DNA from: Reticulitermes speratus
Lineage: Eukaryota; Arthropoda; Insecta; Blattodea; Rhinotermitidae
DNA length: 64,000 bases
Assembly: GCA_021186555.1 (NCBI GenBank)
Contig: JAJKFL010000012.1
Location: forward strand, 3,458,894-3,522,893
Direction: 5' to 3'
Positions 21,771-33,118 of this stretch are shown here, in pieces; position 1 is the first letter of the stretch; every line of letters begins with the position of its first letter. A program made the position numbers and the translations under genes. A model generated the notes under the pieces. The model worked only from the letters and a program-made list of their open reading frames with translations. It did no database searches and had not been told where the DNA came from.

Positions 21771-22475
21771 TGATTATCATTCACCAACAAATGCACAAAG
21801 ATAATTTTTTCACTAATTACTTTATTAAAGGATTTCCCCTATACGGCAATATATTTGCCATCTTCAGGGGGTCATTTTGGTTTGTGCATAGACCACTGTA
21901 CGTGTGTCAATATTGGTTATTATATTATTATTCGTGTCAGCGTGGCTTCTGACACGAAGGGAGAAGGTGCTTCCACACAACAACACTACAGATATCCGAC
22001 AACAACAACATACCGGACCACACTGCCAATAATTACGAATTTCACCGCAAATGTAATTTAATACTGTCTTACTATCAACTTTAACAAGCTATTTTAGTAC
22101 TATTTTAATACAATAATACAACTTTACACAATTTTTATACAATTTTATAGATGGTATAATAACCAATATTGACACATACAATTGGTCTATTCATTCGTTC
22201 TGCAATCTGTCTTACGAAGGTCCGTAGCCTCTTACAAAGCGAGTTCTCCACAGGGTGCGATCTAGTGCTTCCTCTTTCAATTTCCAGTATCTTTCTTTTC
22301 CTTAAGTCATCCAGTAGCTGCTTAGTCTCTCCTCGTCGTCCGTCATTTACATTGGTCTATGTACAAACCAAAATGACCCCCTGAAGATGGCAATATAGAT
22401 TGCCGTATAGGGAAACCCTTTAATAAAGTAATTAGTGAAAAAATTATCTTTGTGCATTTGTTGGTGAATGATAAT
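21771..22475. mobile_element. Foldback element interrupted by a retrotransposon fragment
   Basis: The left arm (from about 21773) contains CACCAACAAATGCACAAAGA, ATTACTTTATTAAAGGATTT, GGGGGTCATTTTGG and GTCAATATTGGTTAT. The right arm carries their complements in reverse order up to about 22475. It shares CTGAAGATGG with the other foldbacks but lacks the GAAAC step of the hammerhead-like motif (GGAAATCC/GGAAACCC instead), so it is a different subfamily. The right arm is split by an insertion at 22191-22350. Confidence 0.75.
22191..22350 (-). mobile_element. 5'-truncated non-LTR insertion (family L1) with 10-bp TSD
   Basis: A 160-bp insert flanked by the perfect direct repeat ATTGGTCTAT (22181-22190 and 22351-22360). 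On the minus strand it aligns with the last part of the retrotransposon ORF at 56.7-57.0 kb: CAGCTACTGGATGACTTAAG, GGAAATTGAAAGAGGAAGC, ACTAGATCGCAC and GTGGAGAACTCGCTTTG, then ACAGATTGCAGAACGAATGA. Indels break the frame. It marks the family L1 3' end and shows target-primed insertion into the foldback arm. Confidence 0.88.
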
Positions 22476-23036
22476 CAGTTATATAACGATGCACGGTGAA
22501 TACAACGTGAAATTAAGTTCTACATCTGTCAAGCGAGACCTGTCTATAAATAAACCCTTCATTAATTCAGTTCGTCAGACTAAACTTGTCCGCAAACGAC
22601 TCATATCTAGTTGTCCTAAATACTTTCATATTTCCGTGAACTACAGGACATTGACCCTTTAGAGACAAGAGACAGAGACAGACGTAAGATATAGTAGAAA
22701 AGCAGAAGAAAGGGACAATTTCATTTGATATGACAAAGAGCATCACTTCGTTAGAAGTTTCACACGATTCGCCAGGTCGTTCCTTCTCACAGCAGTAGGC
22801 CTAGTATGACAATGAAGATGTCAGGATGATGAAAGTAGTGGCTTTACACAAAGTCCTCAGAATATTAATTTATTTTCTATTTTCAGGCGCATAATTTGGA
22901 AAAGTACTCTGATTGCCTTCCAAGCAAGAAGGTTAATTTTGATAGATTTAAAAAGTAGGGGCAGCAGGAGATGCAGCACGAGCAACCTCGAACTTGGGAA
23001 CCATCTGAGCCTTTGTTTGGAGACAAAGGAAACGAA
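22476..23036. other. Unassigned spacer
   Basis: No repeat recognised. The open frame entering the following array from 22939 does not resemble a known protein. Confidence 0.4.
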
Positions 23037-23940
23037 GAAAACCTGTATCAAGATGGCCGGTTGCAAAACCTGTATCAAGATGGCCGGTTGCAAAACCTGT
23101 ATCAAGATGGCCGGTTGCAAAACCTGTAACAAGGATGGCCGGTTGCAAAACCTGTATCAAGATGGCCGGTTGCAAAACCTGTATCAAGATGGCCGGTTGC
23201 AAAACCTGTATCAAGATGGCCGGTTGCAAAACCTGTATCAAGATGGCCGGTTGCAAAACCTGTATCAAGATGGCCGGTTGCAAAACCTGTATCAAGATGG
23301 CCGGTTGCAAAACCTGTATCAAGATGGCCGGTTGCAAAACCTGTATCAAGATGGGGCCGGTTTGCAAAAACCTGTATCAAGATGGCCGGTTGCAAAACCT
23401 GTATCAAGATGGCCGGATTGCAAAACCTGTATCAAGATGGCCGGTTGCAAAACCTGTATCAAGATGGCCGGTTGCAAAACCTGTATCAAGATGGCCGGTT
23501 GCAAAACCTGTATCAAGATGGCCGGTTGCAAAACCTGTATCAAGACGGCCGGTTGCAAAACCTGTATCAAGACGGCCGGTTGCAAAACCTGTATCAAGAT
23601 GGCCGGTTGCAAAACCTGTATCAAGATGCCGGTTGCAAAACTTGTATCAAGATGGCCGGTATGCAAAACCTGTATCAAGATGGCCGATGCAAAACTTGTA
23701 TCAAGATGGCCGGATGCAAAACTTGTATCAAGATGGCCGGTTGCAAAACTGTATCAAGATGGCCGGTTGCAAAACCTGTATCAAGATGGCCGGATGCAAA
23801 ACTTGTATCAAGATGGCCGGTTGCAAAACCTGTATCAAGATGGCCGGATGCAAAACTTGTATCAAGATGGCCGGTTGCAAAACCTGTATCAAGATGGCCG
23901 GTTTCAAAACCTGTATCAAGATGACCGGTTGCAAAACCTC
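23037..23940. repeat. 27-bp minisatellite, about 33 copies
   Basis: The unit combines ACCTGTATCAAGATGGCCGG with TTGCAAA. Twenty-seven is a multiple of three, so frames on both strands remain open (nine-residue peptide repeats such as TCIKMAGCK forward). Variant units (GGATGCAAAACTTG) cluster in the right third. The long predicted proteins are a consequence of period and composition. Confidence 0.96.
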
Positions 23941-24009
23941 CGGGATACTGACTTCTGGCCAGCAGTCCGACATACACATGACAAAAATCCCTAAACATAA
24001 ATGGTAAAG

Positions 24010-24283
24010 CTTTCCGTGTCCACAACATGAAGGCACACAAGGGGGAGTACAGGTACAGCTCCACTCCCTTCTTAACCTAAGCAATAGACGGAGGTGAATG
24101 GCCAACTTCACGCCCCGGCCGCCTTACCCCCGGAAAGAACGTCGTTACCCATTGAATAAGAGGCTGGGTGGGCCCAGAGCCGGTCTCACTGTTTTGGAGA
24201 AGCTATTGCCACTACCGAGATTCGAACCACGGACCATCCAGTCCGCACCCTAGTCGGTGTACCAACCACGCTACTCTGGCTCC
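24010..24283 (-). mobile_element. SINE family A, near full length
   Basis: On the minus strand: GGAGCCAGAGTAGCGTGGTT, B box GGTTCGAATCTCGG, CCAAAACAGTGAGACCGG, CTCTGGGCCCACCCAGCC, CAATGGGTAACGACG, GGCGGCCGGGGCG and TTCACCTCCGTC. The 3' part (GGAGTGGAGCTGTACC) ends near 24010, just right of the 27-bp array. Confidence 0.82.
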
Positions 24284-24321
24284 ATTTTAAAGACTAAGAT
24301 CAACCCGAAATATATTTAAAG

Positions 24322-25150
24322 ATGCAGTCCGTACCGCGCAGTAAACACACTCCGTCTCAGTTATACAAACAGTCAGTATCTGTACAGTGAAATAATCGCG
24401 TTTGTTCTGAGATCACACAAAAAAATAATACAGTCCGTACGCGCGTAACCACTCCGTCTCAGTTATACAAACAGTCAGTTAATGTTGTACAGTGAAATAA
24501 TCGCTGTTTTTAGTCCCCAAATACAGTCCGTACCGCGCGGTAAACACACTCCGTCTCAGTTATACAAACCAGTCAGTTAATGTTGTACAGTGAAATAATC
24601 GCTGTTTGTTCTGAGATCCACACAAAACACATAAATACAGTCCGTACCGCGCGTAAACACATCCGTCTAGTTATACAAACCAGTCAGTTAATGTTGTACA
24701 GTGAAATAATCGCTGTTTGTTCTGAGATCCACACAAAACACATAAATACAGTCCGTACCGCGCAGTAAACACATCCGTCTTAGTTATACAAACCAGTCAG
24801 TTAATGTTGTACAGTGATATAATCGCTGTTTGTTCTGAGATCCACACAAAACACATAAATACAGTCCGTACCGCGCAGTAAACACACTCCGTCTCAGTTA
24901 TACAAACATCAGTAATGTGTACAGTGATAATCGCTGTTTGTTCTGAATCACACAAACACATAAATACAGTCGTACCGCGCAGTAACACACTCGTCTCAGT
25001 TATACAACAGTCAGTAATGTTGTACAGTGATAATCGCTGTTTGTTTGAGATCCACACAAAACACATAAATACACTGTGTGGGCAGAACGCAGAATTTGTG
25101 AATGTTAAACATGGTGGTACATATAGTAACCACTGGGCTTTAAAGGGCTA
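24322..25150. repeat. About 110-bp tandem array of element G, seven copies
   Basis: Units contain CAGTCCGTACCGCGCAGTAA, ACACACTCCGTCTCAGTTAT, AATGTTGTACAGTGA, AATAATCGCTGTTTGTTCTG and AGATCCACACAAAACACATA. This is the reverse complement of the array at 49.7-50.9 kb. The right end is the unique G-element tail ACTGTGTGGGCAGAACGCAG, ATGTTAAACATGGTGGTACA and TATAGTAACCAC. Many small deletions are present, especially in 24900-25030. Confidence 0.92.
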
Positions 25151-25554
25151 ATGTTAGAAAATAATAATCGAACAAGGAGAGGTAAACCTTTAAGATCCAC
25201 GGTTTCCATTTGCCGATTTTCTCTTACAAAAATCAAAAAATAAACTGAAATAAATGAACAACCACGTTCCATATTGATAGAGATGTTAATACGTTGCAGC
25301 CCTGCCCTGTACTGATGTAAATCCCTGTCACTTACATGTCCACATGCTACGTCACCTACAGCAGGCAAGAACGCAACAACAGCGAAAACGTGAACTGTAT
25401 CTTCACAAAACATTCTCTCCGATTTTTTATTCAGTATTCATTTCAGTGTTCATACACTTCAGACAGATCTGTTGCTGACAGCCGCTATCAAGGGCACAAA
25501 CACTACACAGCAACTATAACTACAGTCACAACTGCACTACACTGACAACAAGAA
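25151..25554. other. Unassigned spacer
   Basis: Nothing recognised. Confidence 0.4.
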
Positions 25555-26735
25555 GGTGCAACACCGTTAACACACCGTCACATGATGCTGAGCCAGTTCC
25601 ATCCACCTCCCATCCTCACAACCTATTTCCATAAGATCCATCTTACTAATTAACTAACTCTCTGGTAGCAGAACACAGCGGTTCAACACCGCTAATACCA
25701 AAGCCCACAACTGCACACGATCCTGAGCCAGTTCCATCCACCTCCCATCCACACAATCTATTTCCATAAGATCCATCTTACTAATTAACTAACTCTCTGG
25801 TAGCAGAACACAGCGGTTCAACACCGCTAATACCAAAGCCCACAACTGCACACGATCCTGAGCCAGTTCCATCCACCTCTCATCCTCACAACCTATTTCC
25901 ATAAGATCCATCTTACTAATTAACTAAATCTCTGGTAGCAGAACACAGCGGTTCAACACCGCTAATACCAAAGCCCACAACTGCACACGATCCTGAGCCA
26001 GTTCCATCCACCTCCCATCCACACAATCTATTTCCATAAGATCCATCTTACTAATTAACCAACTCTCTGGTAGCAGAACACAGCGGTTCAACACCGCTAA
26101 TACCAAAGCCCACAACTGCACACGATCCTGAGCCAGTTCCATCCACCTCTCATCCTCACAACCTATTTCCATAAGATCCATCTTACTAATTAACTAACTC
26201 TCTGGTAGCAGAACACAGCGGTTCAACACCGCTAATACCAAAGCCCACAACTGCACACGATCCTGAGCCAGTTCCATCCACCTCCCATCCACACAATCTA
26301 TTTCCATAAGATCCATCTTACTAATTAACTAACTCTCTGGTAGCAGAACACAGCGGTTCAACACCGCTAATACCAAAGCCCACAACTGCACACGATCCTG
26401 AGCCAGTTCCATCCACCTCTCATCCTCACAACCTATTTCCATAAGATCCATCTTACTAATTAACTAAATCTCTGGTAGCAGAACACAGCGGTTCAACACC
26501 GCTAATACCAAAGCCCACAACTGCACACGATCCTGAGCCAGTTCCATCCACCTCCCATCCTCACAACCTATTTCCATAAGATCCATCTTACTAATTAACT
26601 AACTCTCTGGTAGCAGAACACAGCGGTTCAACACCGCTAATACCAAAGCCCACCACTGCACACGATCCTGAGCCAGTTCCATCCATCTCTCATCGTTACA
26701 ACCTAGCTCCCTAAAATCTGTCTCAATGTTATTCT
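25555..26735 (-). repeat. 135-bp satellite made from a retrotransposon ORF tail
   Basis: Period 135 (TCCTGAGCC at 25721, 25856, 25991 and 26126). Two monomer types alternate (CATCCACACAATCTATTTCC and CATCCTCACAACCTATTTCC), giving a 270-bp dimer. On the minus strand each monomer reads as 45 codons with MDLMEIGCEDERWMELAQDR followed by VQLWALVLAVLN and a stop in most copies. This is the C-terminal motif of insect non-LTR reverse-transcriptase ORFs (acidic-Leu-Gly-Trp, then LAQDR, then ALV..MN). The less repeated flank at 26690-26790 carries the upstream part of that ORF. Confidence 0.9.
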
Positions 26736-26790
26736 TCCATCTGCTTGGGCTGCTACAAGGCATTCCCTACCAGAATTCTGTGTGCATAAA
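26690..26790 (-). pseudogene. Non-LTR retrotransposon ORF2 remnant (family L2)
   Basis: Minus-strand translation gives SSPSRWKNNIETDFRELGCN followed by DERWMELAQDRVQWWALVLA. The first part corresponds to the RRRWEDNIK.DLREIG region of the L2 tail seen at 32.9 kb and continues in frame into the first 135-bp monomer. A stop lies just upstream. It is the likely source copy from which the satellite expanded. Confidence 0.72.
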
Positions 26791-26943
26791 CTGTCTCCTC
26801 TGTCTAGCTATATTGTAGCCTCTCAGATTTCACCGCCCGACAGTAAACGTTCATCTCTACAAAAGTTCTTCCTTATGTGACTCCTTAAATTATTCACTTT
26901 TGTCTCCTTGCATTTGAATATAGACAAAGCAACAGTATGGATG

Positions 26944-27202
26944 GCCGATCCCAGTGGCCGTGCGGTCTAAGGCGTGGGTCTACGGTCGCTGTCTTGCTGG
27001 GATTGTGGGTTCGAATCCCACCGGTGGCATGGATGTCTGTCTCTTGTGAGTGTTGTGTGATGTCAGGTAGAGGTCTGTGCGACGGGCTGATCACTCGTAC
27101 AGAGGAGTCCTACCGAGTGTGGTGTGTCTAACTGGGTGTAATCATGAAAACCTCGACGAAACGAGGAGGCCCTGGCCCATGTAGGGCTGTCGAGCCATAG
27201 AA
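26944..27202 (+). mobile_element. SINE family B, near full length
   Basis: Head GATCCCAGTGGCCGTGCGGT and B box GTGGGTTCGAATCCCACCGG, body GGCATGGATGTCTGTCTCTT, GACGGGCTGATCACTCG and AGAGGAGTCCTACCGAGTG, and 3' GGCCCATGTAGGGCTGTCGA ending in GAGCCATAGAAA. Confidence 0.9.
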
Positions 27203-27276
27203 ATGGATGTTGCCTTGTCTAGGGCAACGAAACAAATTTAGTTAAATCCACATTTAAATACATACATCAAAGTACA

Positions 27277-29803
27277 TTAATAATAATAATAATAATATTC
27301 TACTGCTACTACTACCAATAATAATAATAATATTTCTACTGCTACTACTACCAATAATAATAATAATACTTCTACTGCTACTACTACCAATAATAATAAT
27401 AATATTTCTACTGCTACTACTACCAATAATAATAATAATATTTCTACTGCTACTACTACCAATAATAATAATAATATTTCTACTGCTACTACTACCAATA
27501 ATAATAATAATATTTCTACTGTACTATACTACCAATAATAATAATAATACTTCTACTGCTACTACTACCAATAATAATAATAATATTTCTACTGCTACTA
27601 CTACCAATAATAATAATAATACTCTCTACTGCTACTACTACCAATAATAATAATAATATTTCTACTGCTACTACTACCAATAATAATAATAATATTTCTA
27701 CTGCTACTACTACCAATAATAATAATAATACTTCTACTGCTACTACTACCAATAATAATAATAATATTTCTACTGCTACTACTACCAATAATAATAATAA
27801 TACTTCTACTGCTACTACTACCAATAATAATAATAATACTTCTACTGCTACTACTACCAATAATAATAATAATAATAATTACATTCTACTGCTACTCACT
27901 ACCAATAATAATAATAATATTTCTACTGCTACTACTACCAATAATAATAATAATATTTCTACTGCTACACTACCAATAATAATAATAATACTTCTACTGC
28001 TACTACTACCAATAATAATAATAATAATAATACTTCTACTGCTACTACTACCAATAATAATAATAATATTTCTTACATGCTACTACTACCACTTATAAAT
28101 AATAATACTTTCTACTGCTACTACTACCAATAATAATAATAATATTTCTACTGCTACTACTACCAATAATAATAATAATATTTCTACTGCTACTACTACC
28201 AATAATAATAATAATACTTCTACTGCTACTACTACCAATAATAATAATAATATTTCTACTGCTACTACTACCAATAATAATAATAATACTTCTACTGCTA
28301 CTACTACCAATAATAATAATAATATTTCTACTGCTACTACTACCAATAATAATAATAATACTTCTACTGCTACTACTACCAATAATAATAATAATATTTC
28401 TACTGCTACTACTACCAATAATAATAATAATACTTCTACTGCTACTACTACCAATAATAATAATAATATTTCTACTGCTACTACTACCAATAATAATAAT
28501 AATACTTCTACTGCTACTACTACCAATAATAATAATAATATTTCTACTGCTACTACTACCAATAATAATAATAATACTTCTACTGCTACTACTACCAATA
28601 ATAATAATAATATTTCTACTGCTACTACTACCAATAATAATAATAATATTTCTACTGCTACTACTACCAATAATAATAATAATACTTCTACTGCTACTAC
28701 TACCAATAATAATAATAATATTTCTACTGCTACTACTACCAATAATAATAATAATATTTCTACTGCTACTACTACCAATAATAATAATAATACTTCTACT
28801 GCTACTACTACCAATAATAATAATAATAATAATACTTCTACTGCTACTACTACCAATAATAATAATAATATTTCTACTGCTACTACTACCAATAATAATA
28901 ATAATACTTCTACTGCTACTACTACCAATAATAATAATAATATTTCTACTGCTACTACTACCAATAATAATAATAATACTTCTACTGCTACTACTACCAA
29001 TAATAATAATAATACTTCTACTGCTACTACTACCAATAATAATAATAATAATAATACTTCTACTGCTACTACTACCAATAATAATAATAATATTTCTACT
29101 GCTACTACTACCAATAATAATAATAATACTTCTACTGCTACTACTACCAATAATAATAATAATACTTCTACTGCTACTACTACCAATAATAATAATAATA
29201 ATAATACTTCTACTGCTACTACTACCAATAATAATAATAATATTTCTACTGCTACTACTACCAATAATAATAATAATATTTCTACTGCTACTACTACCAA
29301 TAATAATAATAATACTTCTACTGCTACTACTACCAATAATAATAATAATATTTCTACTGCTACTACTACCAATAATAATAATAATACTTCTACTGCTACT
29401 ACTACCAATAATAATAATAATACTTCTACTGCTACTACTACCAATAATAATAATAATAATAATACTTCTACTGCTACTACTACCAATAATAATAATAATA
29501 TTTCTACTGCTACTACTACCAATAATAATAATAATATTTCTACTGCTACTACTACCAATAATAATAATAATACTTCTACTGCTACTACTACCAATAATAA
29601 TAATAATATTTCTACTGCTACTACTACCAATAATAATAATAATACTTCTACTGCTACTACTACCAATAATAATAATAATACTTCTACTGCTACTACTACC
29701 AATAATAATAATAATAATAATACTTCTACTGCTACTACTACCAATAATAATAATAATAATAATACTTCTACTGCTACTACTACCAATAATAATAATAATA
29801 ATA
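27277..29803. repeat. 36-bp minisatellite of AAT and CTACTGC blocks, about 70 copies
   Basis: Each unit is (AAT)5 followed by ATTTCTACTGCTACTACTACC or the ACTT variant, period 36, with occasional +6 expansions of the AAT run. ATTT and ACTT forms often alternate, giving a 72-bp tendency. Because everything is a multiple of three, the minus strand stays open for 566 codons as (VVVAVE[I/V]LLLLL)n at 28086-29786. This is compositional, not a membrane protein. Breaks in phase occur near 27520, 27870 and 28075. Confidence 0.96.
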
Positions 29804-30070
29804 AAAATACACTCCTACAGTTTATGAAATGTAATTTTCTGTGAGACTAGCCTCCCTTTGTTTACAAATTCCACAATTTTTACGTTTCAGCTTGATGTCA
29901 ATAGTGGCTACGCTGGTCTAGTATGGATCAAAACAAAAACATTTCGAGGTATTTTTAAAATCACACAAGCATATATTTGTGCCTACCAAACTTCCTCCAA
30001 ATCCGTTCACTGGCTGTGAAACAAAACAAGAGGCTAAGTGCGTAATCCCAATTACACGATCACATAGAGA
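29804..30070. other. Unassigned spacer
   Basis: AT-rich, nothing recognised. Confidence 0.45.
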
Positions 30071-30540
30071 AATTAACGTCACTCTATGTTTCTACGCTCC
30101 AGACGCTACAGTATCAGTCTTAAGTACCGTGCCATGTCTCAGGCGGTTAATTAACGTCACTCTATGTTTCTACGCTCCAGACGCTACAGTATCAGTCTTC
30201 AGGATCGTGCCATGTCTCAGGCGGTTAATTAACGTCACTCTATGTTTCTACGCTCCAGACGCTACAGTATCAGTCTTAAGTACCGTGCCATGTCTCAGGC
30301 GGTTAATTAACGTCACTCTATGTTTCTACGCTCCAGACGCTACAGTATCAGTCTTCAGGATCGTGCCATGTCTCAGGCGGTTAATTAACGTCACTCTATG
30401 TTTCTACGCTCCAGACGCTACAGTATCAGTCTTCAGGATCGTGCCATGTCTCAGGCGGTTAATTAACGTCACTCTATGTTTCTACGCTCCAGACGCTACA
30501 GTATCAGTCTTCAGGACCGTGCCATGTCTCAGGCGGTTAA
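30071..30540 (+). repeat. 78-bp array grown from a SINE E head, six copies
   Basis: The unit contains TTAACGTCACTCTATGTTTC, ACGCTCCAGACGCTACAGTA and TCAGTCTT, and ends with GTGCCATGTCTCAGGCGGTT, which is the start of the SINE E that follows at 30515. Seventy-eight is a multiple of three, so a 26-residue peptide repeat (starting INVTLCFYAPDATVSV) stays in frame across the array, without protein meaning. Copies differ at one short block (AAGTACC, CAGGATC or CAGGACC). Confidence 0.93.
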
Positions 30541-30765
30541 TCCCCGGCCTCTTGCCACTGACGCCCTGGTTCGATCCGCGATCAGTCCATACGGAACTTG
30601 ACCTGGGCAAAGTAATATTGTGATAGACTTTTCTCCCAGCACTTCAGTTTTCCCCTGCCAGTATCATTCCCACCTATGCTCCATACTCATTCACTCATCC
30701 AACATCGACACTGTATGACCGTAACAACTGACAGCGTCATTAAATAACGCTCTTAAAAAGACTGT
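30515..30765 (+). mobile_element. SINE family E, near full length
   Basis: Head GTGCCATGTCTCAGGCGGTT, B-box-like CCTGGTTCGATCCGCG, body ATCAGTCCATACGG, TTTTCCCCTGCCAGTATCAT and CATTCACTCATCCAACA, and end CAACTGACAGCGTCATTAAA. The same words occur in order in the 34.2 kb copy. Confidence 0.8.
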
Positions 30766-31311
30766 TTTGCAGTAGTACCGACGTCTGCAGGCATCACACC
30801 TGCATGTAACTGTGCCTGCTTGTTACAACGACAAACGACACGTACATTTTCTCTCGTTATTACAAATAGAACAAAGTCCCTGTATTTGACAGTAACCAAT
30901 GACTGTTGAAACAGATTCTGTGACAAATGAAACCGAACGAGCTGGCGCTAATCAGCATGGCAGTGCGTACAATAATTTCTACTAATGAGAAGCTACGCGT
31001 GTAGAAACATAATGGAGTATCAAAACAGTAAACCAGCACTTCGCATTATTATATCAAACGTGTTTCAGACGGTCAGTCAACCCGTCTGTTTATGCAGCGC
31101 AAAATGTGATATCCAACGATGATCACGGATCACCAGCAGAATTCCCGCTTAAAATTTAATGAGCAATCATGAATACAAACTTCGTCAAGAACACCCAAAC
31201 GCAGTAATTTGAACACTGCGGAAACACAGCTGCATTGCCGTAAGGCATAAGCTTGGTACGGCATCAACATGCAGCAAGCAGGGCTGAAGTCTAGGGGACT
31301 TTTGTACGGCA
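30766..31311. other. Unassigned spacer
   Basis: No recognised element. Confidence 0.45.
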
Positions 31312-32206
31312 ATGTGGACACTGCAATGTGGACACAGAACACTCACTGCAATGCTGGACACAGAACACTCACTGCAATGCTGGACACAGAACACTCACTG
31401 CAATGCTGGACACAGAACACTCACTGCAATGCTGGACACAGAACACTCACTGCAATGCTGGACACAGAACACTCACTGCAATGCTGGACACAGAACACTC
31501 ACTGCAATGCTGGACACAGAACACTCACTGCAATGCTGGACACAGAACACTCACTGCAATGCTGGACACAGAACACTCACCGCAATGCTGGACACAGAAC
31601 ACTCACCGCAATGCTGGACACAGAACACTCACCGCAATGCTGGACACAGAACACTCACTGCAATGCTGGACACAGAACACTCACTGCAATGCTGGGACAC
31701 AGAACACTCACTGCAATGCTGGGACACAGAACACTCACTGCAATGCTGGGACACAGAACACTCACTGCAATGCTGGGACACAGAACACTCACTGCAATGC
31801 TGGACACAGAACACTCACTGCAATGCTGGACACAGAACACTCACTGCAATGCTGGACACAGAACACTCACTGCAATGCTGGACACAGAACACTCACTGCA
31901 ATGCTGGGACACAGAACACTCACTGCAATGCTGGACACAGAACACTCACCGCAATGCTGGACACAGAACACTCATTGCAATGCTGGGACACAGAACACTC
32001 ACTGCAATGCTGGACACAGAACACTCACTGCAATGCTGGACACAGAACACTCACTGCAATGCTGGACACAGAACACTCACTGCAATGCTGGACACAGAAC
32101 ACTCACTGCAATGCTGGACACAGAACACTCACTGCAATGCTGGACACAGAACACTCACTGCAATGCTGGACACAGAACACTCACCGCAATGCTGGACACA
32201 GAACAC
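31312..32206. repeat. 26-bp minisatellite, about 34 copies
   Basis: Unit CACTGCAATGCTGG plus ACACAGAACACT (26 bp), with 27-bp variants containing CTGGGACAC clustered at 31690-31790 and single ones later. The unit has no stop in any forward frame, so all three frames stay open for about 300 codons although 26 is not a multiple of three. Variants CACCGCAATG are clustered, indicating segmental duplication. Confidence 0.96.
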
Positions 32207-32439
32207 CGTCCGCCCTCTATTCATATTCACAACTAATTAGTAGCATCAGTGCATAAGGATAGAAGAACAAAACTTGGACCTTTATACATAAGGACGAGGG
32301 AGCAAAATGTGAGAAGAAACGGAGAAGACTTTCCTGACTAAGCCTTTGGTTACGTAATGACAGTTCTTCTATTCAAAAACTTTTATATAATTCAACGAGC
32401 AACTCGGTGTTTCTGAGCAGAAAACAAAGGCATCACAGC

Positions 32440-33118
32440 CCATTTCAACAGACTGTAACAGCATTCGACTCCATGCTTTGGGGAAATCACTGAAACACTT
32501 AGAATGAAAATGTGACCAAGTTCAAATATTTGAGAAAGACATTAACAAATTAAAATTCCATGCAATAGGAAATTAAGAGCAGATTAAATTCAGGGGATGC
32601 CTGCTACCATTAGATACAATATATTTTGTTTTCCCCTTCTCTATCTAAGAACATAAAGATTAATGCTGCCTGTTTTATATGGGTGCGGAACTTGGTCCCT
32701 CGCCTTAAAAAGGAACATGGGCTGGGGTATTAGGACAGAGGAATTAACAGGAGGCTGGAGAGAAAACTGCATAATGAGGAGCTTCATAATTTGTACCCAT
32801 CATCAAATATAATACAGGTAATCAAATTAAGATGGTAAGATGGGCAGGGCATGTGGCATGTGTGGGGGAAAGGAGAAATGAGTACAGGGTTCTGGTGGGG
32901 AAATCTGCAGGAATGAGGCGCCTTGGAACACCTAGGCGTAGATGAGAGGATAATGTTAAAATAGATCGTAGAGAACTAGGACAGCAGGCCGTGGAATTGA
33001 ATGATGTCTCACGATAGGGACAAGTGACGGGATGTTGTGAGCGCGGCAATGAACCTTCGCGCTCCAAAAAATGAGGGGAATTCCTTGACTGGCTTCCCAA
33101 GAAGGCTCCATGGGGTTA
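32440..33118 (+). pseudogene. Decayed non-LTR reverse transcriptase C-terminal region (family L2)
   Basis: With frameshifts allowed, the plus strand gives in order: KFKYLRKTLTN, then EIKSRLNSGDACYH, LSKNIKI, a LYGC.TWSL-like stretch, KLHNEELHNLYPSSNIIQV, RWAGHVACVGERRNEYRVLV, GKSAGMRRLGTPRRR, EDNVKIDRRELG, and finally MNLRAPKNEGNSLTGFP. From memory this is the order of segments in the C-terminal third of common insect endonuclease/reverse-transcriptase ORFs. About six frame changes or stops make it a clear pseudogene. The catalytic region upstream is absent. The opposite-strand frame at 32822-33100 is its shadow. Confidence 0.85.

Noticed and set aside
21860-22400. Hammerhead-like motif in the 21.8-22.5 kb foldback
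   Set aside because: It has CTGAAGATGGCAA and a paired TTGCC, but the GAAAC step does not follow the stem and the AC..GT part is absent.
22939-24007. Cys- and Lys-rich repeat protein (TCIKMAGCK units)
   Set aside because: A 27-bp minisatellite keeps several frames open on both strands; small indels switch the peptide phase, which a real gene would not tolerate.
28086-29786. A 566-codon minus-strand frame rich in Leu and Val, suggestive of a membrane protein
   Set aside because: It is the translation of a 36-bp AAT/CTACTGC minisatellite whose period is a multiple of three.
29979-30623. A 214-codon frame with six 26-residue repeats
   Set aside because: The repeats are a 78-bp array ending in a SINE head, and the frame runs on into SINE E sequence.
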